From Martinezella lusitana (GTDB lineage Bacteria; Pseudomonadota; Alphaproteobacteria; Rhizobiales; Rhizobiaceae), in NCBI RefSeq assembly GCF_010668395.1, contig NZ_WUEY01000004.1, forward strand, positions 372,001-436,000: a stretch of DNA of 64,000 nt, written 5' to 3'. This document shows, one piece after another, positions 40,309-49,092 of this stretch (the stretch's first letter is position 1; each line of letters opens with the position of its first letter). A model generated the notes under the pieces. That model ran no database searches and was not told where the DNA came from. It was given only the letters and a program-made list of their open reading frames with translations. Both the position numbers and the translations under genes were made by a program.

Positions 40309-41964
40309 ATGAGGAAACTGCATTTCCCGAAAGCGTCGATTGGAGCCTATCTGATCGCCATAGCCCTGGCGATTGCCTTGCCTATTCTGGCCTTCGTCGC
40401 ACTGCTGCTGGTTCAGCTGGAAGACAATGAGCGCGATGCGCTGAAAGGCGATACGGTTCAGGACGCCCAGGCCCTGGCGCGCGTCATCGACCGGCAATTG
40501 CAGGACATGGCGACGACGCTGCGGCTCTTGTCCTCCTCGCCGGAGCTGGAGCGCAACGATATCGCCACCTTCTTCGCCCGGACGGAAACGGTCCTGCGCA
40601 CCGATTCGCTCTTCGTCCTCCTCATGGAAAAGAATGGCCAGCTCCGGCTGAATACGCGCTGGCCCCTCGGCAAGCCTCTTGGCAAGACCGGCAACCTGCC
40701 GGCCCTGCAATCGGCGCTGGACTCGGGCCGCATCGAGGCATCCGATGTCTTCATAGGCGCGAATGCCCGCCGGTGGGTCTACAATGTCACCCTGCCGCTC
40801 GAGCACTCTCCCGCCGGCGCTGCTTTGGCGGTGACCCAGGATGCGGACGAACTCGCCAAGCTGGTAACGACGGAAGCCCTGCCACCGGGCTGGTCGGCGG
40901 CCGTCCTCGACAAGTCCGGCCATGTCGTTGCCGCCGGCGGCCCGACCACTCTTGCGCCCGGCGATATGTTCAACAAGGATATATTGCCGAGGCTGATCGC
41001 ATCCAGCGGCGTCTACCAGGATGACAAGATCCTGCCGAACGCAGTGCTGGGTTATGCGCAGATTTCCGGCTGGTCCTGGAAAGCAGTCGTCTGGGGACCC
41101 ATAGCCTCCGCGCAGGCCTCGCTGATGAGCACATGGCGCTTCCTGATCTATGGCGGCGTGACGCTGCTGCTGATCGCGCTGATTGCCGTCTACGCGCTGG
41201 CGCGCCAGGTGCGCATCACCATACAGAGCATCGCCGACATGGCGGACCGCATGGGACGCGGCGAGATCGTGGCGCCGATCGATACCAGCGTGATCGAGGC
41301 CAACCAGGTGGCCGTTGCGCTTTCCAACGCGTCGTTCGACCGAAGCGTCACGGAAGACCGGCTGCATTTCGTCATGCACGAGCTCGTTCACCGTACCAAG
41401 AACCTGCTGGCGCTTGCCCAGGCGATGACCCGGCAGCTCGCGCGGCAGACGGACAGCGTCGATACATTCCAGCGCGCCGTCGCCGACCGGCTGGAAGGGT
41501 TGGCGCGTTCGATCGAGGTCCTGACCAGTGAACAATGGTCCGGCGTTTCGCTGCGCCGGGTGATCGACATCCATCTCGCGACCTTCCTGCAGGCGCCGCA
41601 GCAGCTCGACGTCCTCGGCAATGATTTCCTGCTGAAGCCGGAGGCCGTGCAGAATCTCGGCCTCGTCCTGCACGAGCTTGCGACCAATTCGGTGAAATAC
41701 GGGGCGCTGTCGGCACCGGAGGGTAAGATTACCATCGAATGGACGAATGAAACCGGCGAGATCGGAACCATCATTCGCCTCGCCTGGACCGAGAGCGGCG
41801 GGCCGCCGGTCAAGCCGCCGAGCGAGAGCGGCTTCGGCACCACCGTCACCAAAACCCACGCAGCCGCCTCCTTCAGCGGCAATGTCGAGGTCGATTTCCG
41901 GCCCACCGGCCTCGTCTGGGTCCTGACCGCGCCGCGAAACACGATGGAACGACAGCGGACATAA
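40309..41964 (+). CDS. Membrane-bound HWE-family sensor histidine kinase
   Basis: A 551-residue sensor. TM1 (about residues 9-36) and TM2 (about 275-297) enclose a periplasmic sensing domain of about 240 residues resembling a CHASE/double-Cache type (QLQDMATTLRLLSSSPELE, WVYNVTLPLEHSPAG). A short HAMP-like stretch follows, then the H-box with His361 in HELVHRTKNLLAL, the N-box LHELATNSVKYGALS and the HWE signature Trp-x-Glu in LAWTESGGPPV. No receiver or regulator gene is adjacent, so it is an orphan kinase. The frame begins at a TTG (40261); ATG 40309 is the first credible start, but its ribosome-binding site is distant. Confidence 0.85.
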   Translation: MRKLHFPKASIGAYLIAIALAIALPILAFVALLLVQLEDNERDALKGDTVQDAQALARVIDRQLQDMATTLRLLSSSPELERNDIATFFARTETVLRTDSLFVLLMEKNGQLRLNTRWPLGKPLGKTGNLPALQSALDSGRIEASDVFIGANARRWVYNVTLPLEHSPAGAALAVTQDADELAKLVTTEALPPGWSAAVLDKSGHVVAAGGPTTLAPGDMFNKDILPRLIASSGVYQDDKILPNAVLGYAQISGWSWKAVVWGPIASAQASLMSTWRFLIYGGVTLLLIALIAVYALARQVRITIQSIADMADRMGRGEIVAPIDTSVIEANQVAVALSNASFDRSVTEDRLHFVMHELVHRTKNLLALAQAMTRQLARQTDSVDTFQRAVADRLEGLARSIEVLTSEQWSGVSLRRVIDIHLATFLQAPQQLDVLGNDFLLKPEAVQNLGLVLHELATNSVKYGALSAPEGKITIEWTNETGEIGTIIRLAWTESGGPPVKPPSESGFGTTVTKTHAAASFSGNVEVDFRPTGLVWVLTAPRNTMERQRT

Positions 41965-41967
41965 AGC

Positions 41968-42153
41968 CTATGGCCGCCTGAGGGGAACCTCGACGCGCGC
42001 CGGAAAAAAAGCACGTTCTCTTTCGTTGCCGGTCAATTCGGCGACCCGGCGAAACGTCGCACGGGCCTCCACGATGACGCCACCGGAGCCAGAGAGCCAC
42101 ACAGCAGGCCGCGATGGCAATCCAGGCCGCTCACCGCTCGGCTCAGTCCCCAC
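41968..42153 (-). other. Possible gene remnant between kinase and pntB
   Basis: The 224-base gap downstream of the kinase has a short minus-strand frame from a GTG (61 residues, VWLSGSGGVIVEARATFRRV and onward) with coding-like third positions but no ribosome-binding site and no recognised family. It contains a run of seven As (seven Ts on the minus strand). It may be the residue of a deleted gene or simply GC-rich chance sequence. Confidence 0.2.
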
Positions 42154-42188
42154 CCCAAGGCGCGGGAACCGAGCATAGACGCTGCGTG

Positions 42189-43586
42189 TTATTCGTTCAT
42201 CGCCTTGACGATTTCCTCGGTCACCTTCTTGGCGTCGCCGAGCAGCATCATCGTGCCGTCCTTGTAGAACAGCGTGTTGTCGATGCCGGCATAGCCGGAG
42301 CCTAAGGAGCGCTTGACGAACAGGCAGGTCTTGGCCTTGTCGACATCGAGGATCGGCATGCCGTAGATCGGCGAGGTCTTGTCGTCGCGCGCCGCCGGAT
42401 TGGTGACGTCGTTTGCACCGATGACATAGGCGACATCGGCCTGGGCGAATTCCGAGTTGATGTCCTCGAGCTCGAAGACCTCGTCATAGGGGACGTTGGC
42501 TTCGGCGAGCAGGACGTTCATATGACCGGGCATGCGGCCGGCAACGGGGTGGATGGCATATTTCACCTCGACGCCGTGCGCCTTCAGCCTGTCCGCCATT
42601 TCGCGCAACGCATGCTGGGCCTGCGCCACCGCCATGCCGTAGCCCGGCACGATGATGACCTTGGAGGCATTCGCCATCAGATAGGCGGCATCCTCGGCCG
42701 AGCCGAGCTTCACGGTCTTATCGGAATTGTCGGCCCCACCCGATACCGTCTCGCCGCCGAAGCCGCCGAGAATGACCGAGATGAAGGAGCGGTTCATGCC
42801 CTTGCACATGATGTAGGACAGGATCGCACCCGAAGACCCGACAAGCGCGCCGGTGATGATGAGCGCCAGGTTGCCGAGCGTGAAGCCGATGCCGGCGGCG
42901 GCCCAGCCGGAATAGGAATTCAGCATCGATACGACGACCGGCATGTCGGCGCCGCCGATCGGCACGATCAGCAGCACCCCGAGCGCCAGCGACAGTGCGA
43001 CGACGGCCCAGAAGGCGAAGTGGCTTTCACTGACCGCCAGGCTGATGACGGAGAACACGATCAGGATAAGCAGGGCCGCGTTGATGATATGCCGGCTCGG
43101 CAGCAGGATCGGTTTGCCGGACATGCGCCCGTCAAGCTTCAGGAAGGCGATGATCGAGCCGGTGAAGGTCAATGCGCCGATGGCGACGCCGATCGCCATT
43201 TCGATGCGGGCTTCCGTATGAATATGGCCGATGTCGCCGATCCCGAAGGAAGACGGCGTATAGAGCGCGGAAGCGGCCACGAGGACGGCTGCGAGACCGA
43301 CGAGCGAATGGAAGCCGGCGACAAGCTGCGGCATCGACGTCATTGGAATGACGCGGGCGATATAGGCCCCTGCTCCGCCGCCGATGGCAAGACCGAGAAC
43401 GATCAGCACGAAGCCGCCGAAGGATGGCGTTGCCAAAACCAGCGTGGTGGCGATGGCGATGCCCATGCCGATCATGCCGTAGAGATTGCCGCGCCGGCTG
43501 GTTGCCGGGTGAGAGAGGCCACGCAGCGCCAGGATGAACAGGACGCCGGACACCAGGTAGAGGAAGGCCGCGATATTGGTCAGCAT
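42189..43586 (-). CDS. pntB: NAD(P) transhydrogenase subunit beta
   Basis: A 465-residue subunit: an N-terminal membrane domain of about eight or nine helices forming most of the proton channel (domain II), then the NADP(H)-binding domain III with VIIVPGYGMAVAQAQHALRE and YAIHPVAGRMPGHMNVLLAE and the end GYAGIDNTLFY. The enzyme couples proton re-entry to hydride transfer from NADH to NADP+, supplying NADPH. The ATG at 43586 lies 7 bases after the pntAb stop; the open frame runs further into pntAb but is not real coding. Confidence 0.93.
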   Translation of the reverse strand: MLTNIAAFLYLVSGVLFILALRGLSHPATSRRGNLYGMIGMGIAIATTLVLATPSFGGFVLIVLGLAIGGGAGAYIARVIPMTSMPQLVAGFHSLVGLAAVLVAASALYTPSSFGIGDIGHIHTEARIEMAIGVAIGALTFTGSIIAFLKLDGRMSGKPILLPSRHIINAALLILIVFSVISLAVSESHFAFWAVVALSLALGVLLIVPIGGADMPVVVSMLNSYSGWAAAGIGFTLGNLALIITGALVGSSGAILSYIMCKGMNRSFISVILGGFGGETVSGGADNSDKTVKLGSAEDAAYLMANASKVIIVPGYGMAVAQAQHALREMADRLKAHGVEVKYAIHPVAGRMPGHMNVLLAEANVPYDEVFELEDINSEFAQADVAYVIGANDVTNPAARDDKTSPIYGMPILDVDKAKTCLFVKRSLGSGYAGIDNTLFYKDGTMMLLGDAKKVTEEIVKAMNE

Positions 43587-43593
43587 GCCGCCC

Positions 43594-43992
43594 TCACTTG
43601 TCTTTCTTCTTGTACATCGCCAGCATGCGCTGGGTGACAAGGAAACCGCCGACGATATTGACCGAAACGAGCACCAGCGCCACGAAGCCGAAGCCGGTGG
43701 CAAGGCCGCTCGCCGAAATGCCCACGGCCAGCAGCGCGCCGACGACGATGACCGAGGAGATGGCGTTCGTCACCGCCATCAATGGTGTGTGCAAGGCCGG
43801 CGTCACCGACCAGACGACGTAATAGCCGACGAAGATCGCCAGCACGAAGATCGCGAGCTGGAAGACGAAGGGATCGACCGCCCCGCCCGTCGCGGCGCTC
43901 GCAGCCTCCGGTGCCTGTGCGGCGGCGGTCGTGACGGCGGACACGGCGTCGTTCAGTTGCCGGAGTGCCTGCTCCATTGCTTGGCTGGCCAT
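43594..43992 (-). CDS. pntAb: NAD(P) transhydrogenase subunit alpha part 2
   Basis: A 132-residue membrane protein with an Ala-rich N-terminal tail and three to four helices (FQLAIFVLAIFVGYYVVW, ISSVIVVGALLAVGIS, FGFVALVLVSVNIVGGF), plus the typical HTPLMAVTNAIS. It supplies the remaining helices of the proton channel. In the split-alpha (Rhodospirillum-type) transhydrogenase this is a separate gene between pntAa and pntB, as here. One base separates it from the pntAa stop. Confidence 0.92.
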   Translation of the reverse strand: MASQAMEQALRQLNDAVSAVTTAAAQAPEAASAATGGAVDPFVFQLAIFVLAIFVGYYVVWSVTPALHTPLMAVTNAISSVIVVGALLAVGISASGLATGFGFVALVLVSVNIVGGFLVTQRMLAMYKKKDK

Positions 43993-43993
43993 C

Positions 43994-45163
43994 TCAGAGA
44001 CCTCCCTTGTTGACCGTCGGCTGATCGGGGTCGACGAAATTCGGGTGCACGACTTCGCCGCCGTCGGTCAGCATCGTCGCCTTGATCAGCTCGTCGGCGC
44101 GGTTGAGGCCGAGGCTCTTGCTGTCCTTGTCGACCATCGTTTCCAGGAAGGTGACGAGGTTCTTGGCATAGAGGGCGGAGGCGCTGGCCGCGATCCGGCC
44201 CGCCATGTTGGGATAGCCGATCACCCTGACGCCCTCGACTTCGGCCACCGTCCCGTATTCGGCGCCCTCGATATTGCCGCCGCGCTCGACGGCGAGATCG
44301 ACCGCGACCGCACCCGGACGCATCGCCTTCAGCATGTCGCGGCTGACGAGCCGCGGCGCCGGCCGGCCGGGGATCAGCGCCGTGGTGATGACGATATCCT
44401 GCTTGGCGATATGATCGGCAACGAGAGCTGCCTGCTTCGCCTGATAATCCCTGGACATTTCCTTGGCATAGCCGCCGGCGGTCTCCGCCGCCTTGAACTC
44501 CTCATCTTCGACGGCGATGAATTTCGCCCCGAGCGAGGCGACCTGCTCCTTGGCGGCCGGGCGCACATCCGTTGCGGAGACCAGCGCTCCCAACCGCCGT
44601 GCCGTGGCGATCGCCTGCAGGCCGGCAACCCCGGCGCCCATGACAAACACCTTGGCGGCCGGCACCGTGCCCGCCGCGGTCATCATCATCGGCAGCGCCC
44701 TGTCATAAACGGCCGCAGCCTCGATGACCGCCTGATAGCCGGCCAGATTGGCCTGCGACGAAAGCACGTCCATCGACTGCGCGCGCGTGATGCGCGGCAT
44801 CAGCTCCATGGCAAAGCTCGTCAGCCCTGCGCGCGCCATTTCCGCAAGCGCCGCCTCGTTGCCATACGGATCCATGATGGCGATCACGACGGCACCATTC
44901 TTGTAGCCGGCGATCTCGCTGCCTGTCGGCCGCCTGACCTTGAGAACGACGTCGGCCGTCTTCGCATCGCCGATGGAGCCGATTCGCGCGCCGACGGCTT
45001 CATATTCCGCATCCGGAATGCGCGACAGCGTGCCGGCACCGGCTTCGATCACGACATCGAAGCCGAGGTTCCTCATCTTCTTCACCGTCTCGACGGAAGC
45101 CGCGACACGCGTCTCTTCCGCCACGCTTTCCTTGGCCACGAAAACCAGATTGCTCAACGACAA
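43994..45163 (-). CDS. pntAa: NAD(P) transhydrogenase subunit alpha part 1
   Basis: A 389-residue soluble NAD(H)-binding subunit (domain I), related to alanine dehydrogenase. It has VAKESVAEETRVAASVETVK at the N-terminus, the Rossmann motif VFVMGAGVAGLQAIATARRLGA, and the hydride-transfer loop around RPAPRLVSRDML. There is no ATG near the N-terminus: the frame begins TTG-TCG-TTG. GAGG lies 8 bases before the second TTG (45157), so translation may start there, giving 387 residues; 45163 is the upstream alternative. First gene of the pntAa-pntAb-pntB operon. Confidence 0.9.
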   Translation of the reverse strand: MSLSNLVFVAKESVAEETRVAASVETVKKMRNLGFDVVIEAGAGTLSRIPDAEYEAVGARIGSIGDAKTADVVLKVRRPTGSEIAGYKNGAVVIAIMDPYGNEAALAEMARAGLTSFAMELMPRITRAQSMDVLSSQANLAGYQAVIEAAAVYDRALPMMMTAAGTVPAAKVFVMGAGVAGLQAIATARRLGALVSATDVRPAAKEQVASLGAKFIAVEDEEFKAAETAGGYAKEMSRDYQAKQAALVADHIAKQDIVITTALIPGRPAPRLVSRDMLKAMRPGAVAVDLAVERGGNIEGAEYGTVAEVEGVRVIGYPNMAGRIAASASALYAKNLVTFLETMVDKDSKSLGLNRADELIKATMLTDGGEVVHPNFVDPDQPTVNKGGL

Positions 45164-45269
45164 TACCTCGCATCAAACGGCGGCACGCCTGAACACGGCG
45201 GCGATGCAGCCTGCAGAATCACGGGAAGGCTCGGACCAGAAAGGACCGGCGTCGATCAGCCCTGGAACG

Positions 45270-45494
45270 TCAGCGCAACAGGATGATGCTGGCGATGGAA
45301 AGAACGATGAAAATAAGGATGCCGCCGAGGAAGCCGGCATGACCGAAGAAGCCGGCCGCCATCGCGATCAGCAACGCAGCAACGATCGCGGATCCGACCT
45401 TGGCGCCCGAGACGAAAAGATTGTAGGTCTTCTCATGCTCCTTGTAGTCCATGGCAGCGCCGGTTTCGACCGGTCCGGTATGATGTTCGGCCAT
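45270..45494 (-). CDS. aa3-type cytochrome c oxidase subunit IV-like protein
   Basis: A 74-residue single-TM protein. MDYKEHEKTYNLFVSGAKVG followed by a C-terminal hydrophobic region is the pattern of the small bacterial aa3 oxidase subunit IV family, which in the Paracoccus structure is a single helix beside subunit I. No cox gene is nearby, so its role with an oxidase is by family only. It lies upstream of pntAa with a 106-base gap, and could share transcription with the pnt operon. Confidence 0.8.
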   Translation of the reverse strand: MAEHHTGPVETGAAMDYKEHEKTYNLFVSGAKVGSAIVAALLIAMAAGFFGHAGFLGGILIFIVLSIASIILLR

Positions 45495-45559
45495 TCAGAA
45501 ATCTCCCCTCAATCCTCTCCTCCGGCAGATCACCTGGATCTGGCGGCTGGAGTTTGTCC

Positions 45560-45593
45560 TCAAAAGCCGCGGCATCCCGCAAAGAGATGCCGC
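45560..45593 (-). terminator. Weak terminator-like hairpin downstream of the acyltransferase gene
   Basis: Perfect 8-bp stem GCGGCATC (45569-45576) / GATGCCGC (45586-45593). Read on the minus strand it is followed by GGCTTTTG, a short T-run. It is 80 bases past the stop of the FeeM-like gene. Confidence 0.4.
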
Positions 45594-45672
45594 AACCGAA
45601 TTTCCTCTACCGAGGGGTTACACAAAGCGAGGAAAAATGCAATGCACGAGAAGGTCGCACGGCGCGCGCAGC

Positions 45673-46428
45673 CTAACCGAATTGCCCGCGGATTTCGCGC
45701 CGGCCTCCGCTTGCCAGCCGCGCCGTCGGCAAAATGGTCAGGGGCGGCGAGCCGGTATCCTCCCCGCGGGAGAACATCATTCGCCGCTCGTAGGGTTCCG
45801 AATCGAAAAACGGATATCGTTTCATCAACTTGCCGCGAATCTCCTTCGAGCGGGACGCCAGGAGCGTCAGCTCGAAACCGTAGGTCTTGGTCATGCGTGG
45901 CGGCACGACCGTATCGGCATAGAAGACGCGCTTGTAAAAGGCCGCATGCGCCGGACGGATGTGCTGCATGACGCGATCCGTGTTGAAATAGATCGCGCCG
46001 ACGATCGCAGGCCTTAGCGTCAGATAGGGCAAAGCCGGCAAGTCCAGCTCGAAATCGGGATCGACGGCAAAGCGTGCCGGATCGATCAGCGTCATGCCGG
46101 CATCGAGGAAGGCGTGGATCTCCTCGGGAAAGATACCGGTCGACTGGCATATGCGATGGTCCGGCGTGACATGATGTATTCGCACCGTGCTCACCAGTTC
46201 TTCGAAGTAATAAACTCCGAAAACATAGGCGTGATCATCGAAATCGATGTCATCGATCAAGTTCTTGGCCGCCACTGGCAAGACATCGCGCGACTTGTAG
46301 GCCTTGTAGCGCAGCCGCGCCACATCCTCCATGTCTTCGCTGGTTTCGATCCGGCGGTATTCTACGTGATCGAGCACCGCCATCAGCTTGCCGGCGAAGC
46401 TGTCTTGCAAAGCACTCATATGAGTCAT
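45673..46428 (-). CDS. FeeM-like N-acyl amino acid synthase (GNAT fold)
   Basis: A 251-residue protein resembling autoinducer-synthase-type acyltransferases: YRRIETSEDMEDVARLRYKAYKSRDV near residues 24-49 (the Arg-Tyr-x-x-Tyr element at the start of the GNAT fold), then STVRIHHV and a central FELDLPALPYLTLRPAIV. This matches FeeM-type N-acyl amino acid synthases and their rhizobial relatives, which condense a long acyl chain (from ACP) with an amino acid. It is not a LuxI (conserved LuxI residues are absent). A CtrA-like site overlaps its promoter region. Product unknown. Confidence 0.7.
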   Translation of the reverse strand: MTHMSALQDSFAGKLMAVLDHVEYRRIETSEDMEDVARLRYKAYKSRDVLPVAAKNLIDDIDFDDHAYVFGVYYFEELVSTVRIHHVTPDHRICQSTGIFPEEIHAFLDAGMTLIDPARFAVDPDFELDLPALPYLTLRPAIVGAIYFNTDRVMQHIRPAHAAFYKRVFYADTVVPPRMTKTYGFELTLLASRSKEIRGKLMKRYPFFDSEPYERRMMFSRGEDTGSPPLTILPTARLASGGRREIRGQFG

Positions 46429-46635
46429 GGTTCATGTTCCGTAATGGTTAACGAAACATTAATGGTAGTAACGGAGAACTTGATCAATATTTGATTTAAC
46501 TTTTATTAACTATTCATCCATTAAGGTTAATTTCTTTAACCAATACCGGTATAGATTTGGCTGCGCGAGAGCGATCGAGCTTTCGCTGCTTTGCCGACAG
46601 GACTAGGCGGGATGAATCCGGCTGTTTCACCAGAC
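46429..46635. promoter_or_regulatory. AT-rich regulatory region with a CtrA-type box
   Basis: A region upstream of the acyltransferase gene. Bases 46430-46560 are strikingly AT-rich with several TTAA motifs. On the minus strand TTAA-N7-TTAAC (46462-46447) matches the CtrA consensus exactly and sits about 20 bases before the start codon of the FeeM-like gene. Two other TTAA pairs (around 46493-46508 and 46532-46550) are mis-spaced. The remainder up to 46635 holds nothing I can name. Confidence 0.5.
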
Positions 46636-46683
46636 TAAAAACGAGCGGGGGGTGCGTGATTTCTGGCCCCGACAAGCCGCTCG
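46636..46683 (-). terminator. Rho-independent terminator of the GGDEF-EAL gene
   Basis: Minus-strand stem CGAGCGG / CCGCTCG (46683-46677 with 46648-46642) with further inner G/C pairing, followed by TTTTTAG. It lies about 105 bases past the stop of the GGDEF-EAL gene. Confidence 0.65.
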
Positions 46684-46788
46684 GGATGCGCTGAACGAGC
46701 GTCCTCTTCGACTGCAGCGGCGCCTTGCTACCACCGCCTGCGAGGCCGCTGTGCTAATCGGAACAAAGACGCGCGGCCGTTCGTCACG

Positions 46789-49092
46789 TCAGGCGACGTG
46801 ATCCTGCCGCACGATAGGCAGCCGGCGGCTGAGATTGTCGACCATCTCGACGATCTGCTCGTGCGACACGGGCGCGGAGAATACATAGCCCTGGATGATG
46901 TCGGCCAGATTCTTCTCGACGATAAGCGCCAGCTGCTCCAGCGTCTCGACGCCCTCGATCACGATATGGAGGCTGAGGGCGCGGGAAAGATCGACGATGC
47001 CGCACAGAAGCTTGAAACGGCGGCTGTCCGTGGTGATGTCGCGCACGAAAGACCGATCGATCTTGACGACGTCCACAGGCAGCGAATCGAGATAGCTGAG
47101 GCTGGAAAATCCCGTGCCGAAATCGTCGATCGCGATCGTGATGCCTTTGCTGCGCAAATCGGCAAGGATGGATCGGACGGTCGCCACTTCGTCCATCAGG
47201 CAACTTTCGGTCACTTCGAGATGCAGCCGCGAAGGCACAAGACCGGAGGCCTCGAGCGCCTCCGTGACAATGCCGATGATATCGTCGCTGCGCAGATCCT
47301 GCGCCGAGAGATTGACCGAGACGGCGAGCGGTTCAGGCCATGAAGCGCAGTCCCGGCAAGCCTGGTTGATCATGAAGCGGGTGATGCCGGCAACGATCCC
47401 CATCTCCTCGGCGACCTGCACGAAGATATTCGGAGGAATCGAGCCCTTTTCCGGATGAATCCAGCGCGCCAGGGCCTCGCAGCAGTCGATGCGCGAACCG
47501 TCGGGCGTGAACATCGGCTGGTAAACGGCGTGAAGCTTGCCGGCTTCCACGGCTTCGCGCAAATCATCCTTCAGCTTCTGGCGCTCGACATAGCGCGCAT
47601 CCATCTCCTGTTCGAAGGCACTGCACCCGCCCTTCATCCGCGACTTGGCATCGAACAGCGCCAGATCGACCTTGATCTGCCATTCCTCCGGCCGGAATTC
47701 CCGGCTCGACATCGCCACATATCCGCCGCTGAAGGAAATCCGGAAGCTGTTGTCATCGACGTCATACGTGCCCGTCATCGCCGCGTGCAGTTCGCGGATG
47801 CGGCTATCGATACCGGGCGCACCGCCCTCATTCGGAAAGAACAGCATGAACTGGTCGCCGACAAGGCGTGCGGCGATCGCGGAGGTGCCAGCGAATTCCT
47901 TCAGCCGCTCGGCAATGGCGACCAGCAGGCGATCGCCGGCAATGTGCCCCTTGGTATCGTTGACATGCTTGAAATCGTCGACATCGAGAACCAGGATCCC
48001 GATCTGGCTTTCCCGTGTGCGCGTAGCGAGCCTTTCCTTGACCAGTTCGACGAAATATTCGCGGTTCGGCAATCCCGTCAGCGGATCATAGCGCACCATA
48101 TGCAGAATCTTGCGCTCTGCCCGGATGCGCACCGTCACGTCCTCGAAGATCAGGATCACGATCCCATCCGCGCGCCGACTGGCCGAGAACTCCAGAAACT
48201 GGTCCTCGTTGAACTGAATGAGGGTGCGTGACAGCGTACCGCTGACAAGTTGCGCCATCTGCCGCTGGATAAGCCCTGGCAGCGATCCATCGATGAAGGC
48301 GTTGCGCGCGCCGTAGCGCAGGACGACATCGAATTCGCAATCCTTGAGCTGTTCCGGATGCGCGAAATTCAGAAGCTCGCAGGCCTTGCGATTGACGACG
48401 AGGATGCGGTTGTCGGCATCCAGCATGAACAATCCGTGCGTCATGTTGTTGAGCGCCGTGTCGAACCTGTCGGCGATCAGCGATATCTCACGCGAGGCGA
48501 TGACGTTCTTGTAGAGAAACTCCCGCACGCCGTTCGCCATCGCGCGGGTCGTCAGCCCGAACGGGACGAGCATGACCGAAACGATCGCCTTGTACAGCTG
48601 CTGCGACATCAGGCAGGCGATGATGATGGGAAGACAGCAGGCAAGCGTCTGCAGATCGATCGCCTTCTGCGAACCGTAGTTGCGGCCGACGATCGATACC
48701 ATCGACGCCATCGTGACGGCGATGCAGATGAATTCCGCCAGCGGATCCTGCACGATCAGGATGGCATAGCCGCTTCCGATGCCGAGGATGGAGGCCGTCG
48801 CGGCCGCGCCGATCACATAGCGCGTTTCCCATCTGGCGATATCGGCGCGCTTGAAACTATGCTTGTCGGCCGCATCGAACAGCCAGAACGAATACATGCG
48901 CAAGCCGAACACGGCGGCGAAAGCCAGGCAAAGGACGAGATAGATGCTTGCATGCGTGCTGAGAAAAACGACGACATATGTGAGGATGTGAACGAACACG
49001 CCCGTAAAGAGTGTTTTACGGTTTCCGAAAAGCGAACTGACGAACGACAGATAAACATCCGTCGGCACGGTGTCCGGGCTTGGAGGCTTCAT
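46789..49092 (-). CDS. Membrane PAS-GGDEF-EAL protein, probable c-di-GMP phosphodiesterase
   Basis: A 767-residue protein. The N-terminal region (to about 190) has five or six hydrophobic helices. A PAS-like segment follows (MTHGLFMLDADNRILVVNRKA), then the GGDEF domain (about 335-495) whose active-site loop reads VGDQF instead of GGDEF (about residue 413), so cyclase activity is unlikely. The EAL domain (about 515-760) is complete: EALARW, NLSAQDL, EVTES, DDFGTGFSSLSYL, KIDRSFV and EGVET. It therefore probably hydrolyses c-di-GMP, with the degenerate GGDEF as a possible GTP sensor. It has its own terminator at 46636. Confidence 0.88.
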   Translation of the reverse strand: MKPPSPDTVPTDVYLSFVSSLFGNRKTLFTGVFVHILTYVVVFLSTHASIYLVLCLAFAAVFGLRMYSFWLFDAADKHSFKRADIARWETRYVIGAAATASILGIGSGYAILIVQDPLAEFICIAVTMASMVSIVGRNYGSQKAIDLQTLACCLPIIIACLMSQQLYKAIVSVMLVPFGLTTRAMANGVREFLYKNVIASREISLIADRFDTALNNMTHGLFMLDADNRILVVNRKACELLNFAHPEQLKDCEFDVVLRYGARNAFIDGSLPGLIQRQMAQLVSGTLSRTLIQFNEDQFLEFSASRRADGIVILIFEDVTVRIRAERKILHMVRYDPLTGLPNREYFVELVKERLATRTRESQIGILVLDVDDFKHVNDTKGHIAGDRLLVAIAERLKEFAGTSAIAARLVGDQFMLFFPNEGGAPGIDSRIRELHAAMTGTYDVDDNSFRISFSGGYVAMSSREFRPEEWQIKVDLALFDAKSRMKGGCSAFEQEMDARYVERQKLKDDLREAVEAGKLHAVYQPMFTPDGSRIDCCEALARWIHPEKGSIPPNIFVQVAEEMGIVAGITRFMINQACRDCASWPEPLAVSVNLSAQDLRSDDIIGIVTEALEASGLVPSRLHLEVTESCLMDEVATVRSILADLRSKGITIAIDDFGTGFSSLSYLDSLPVDVVKIDRSFVRDITTDSRRFKLLCGIVDLSRALSLHIVIEGVETLEQLALIVEKNLADIIQGYVFSAPVSHEQIVEMVDNLSRRLPIVRQDHVA

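Noticed and set aside
45673..46428. LuxI homoserine-lactone synthase
   Set aside because: The conserved LuxI residues are absent and the FeeM-type pattern fits better; there is no adjacent luxR gene.
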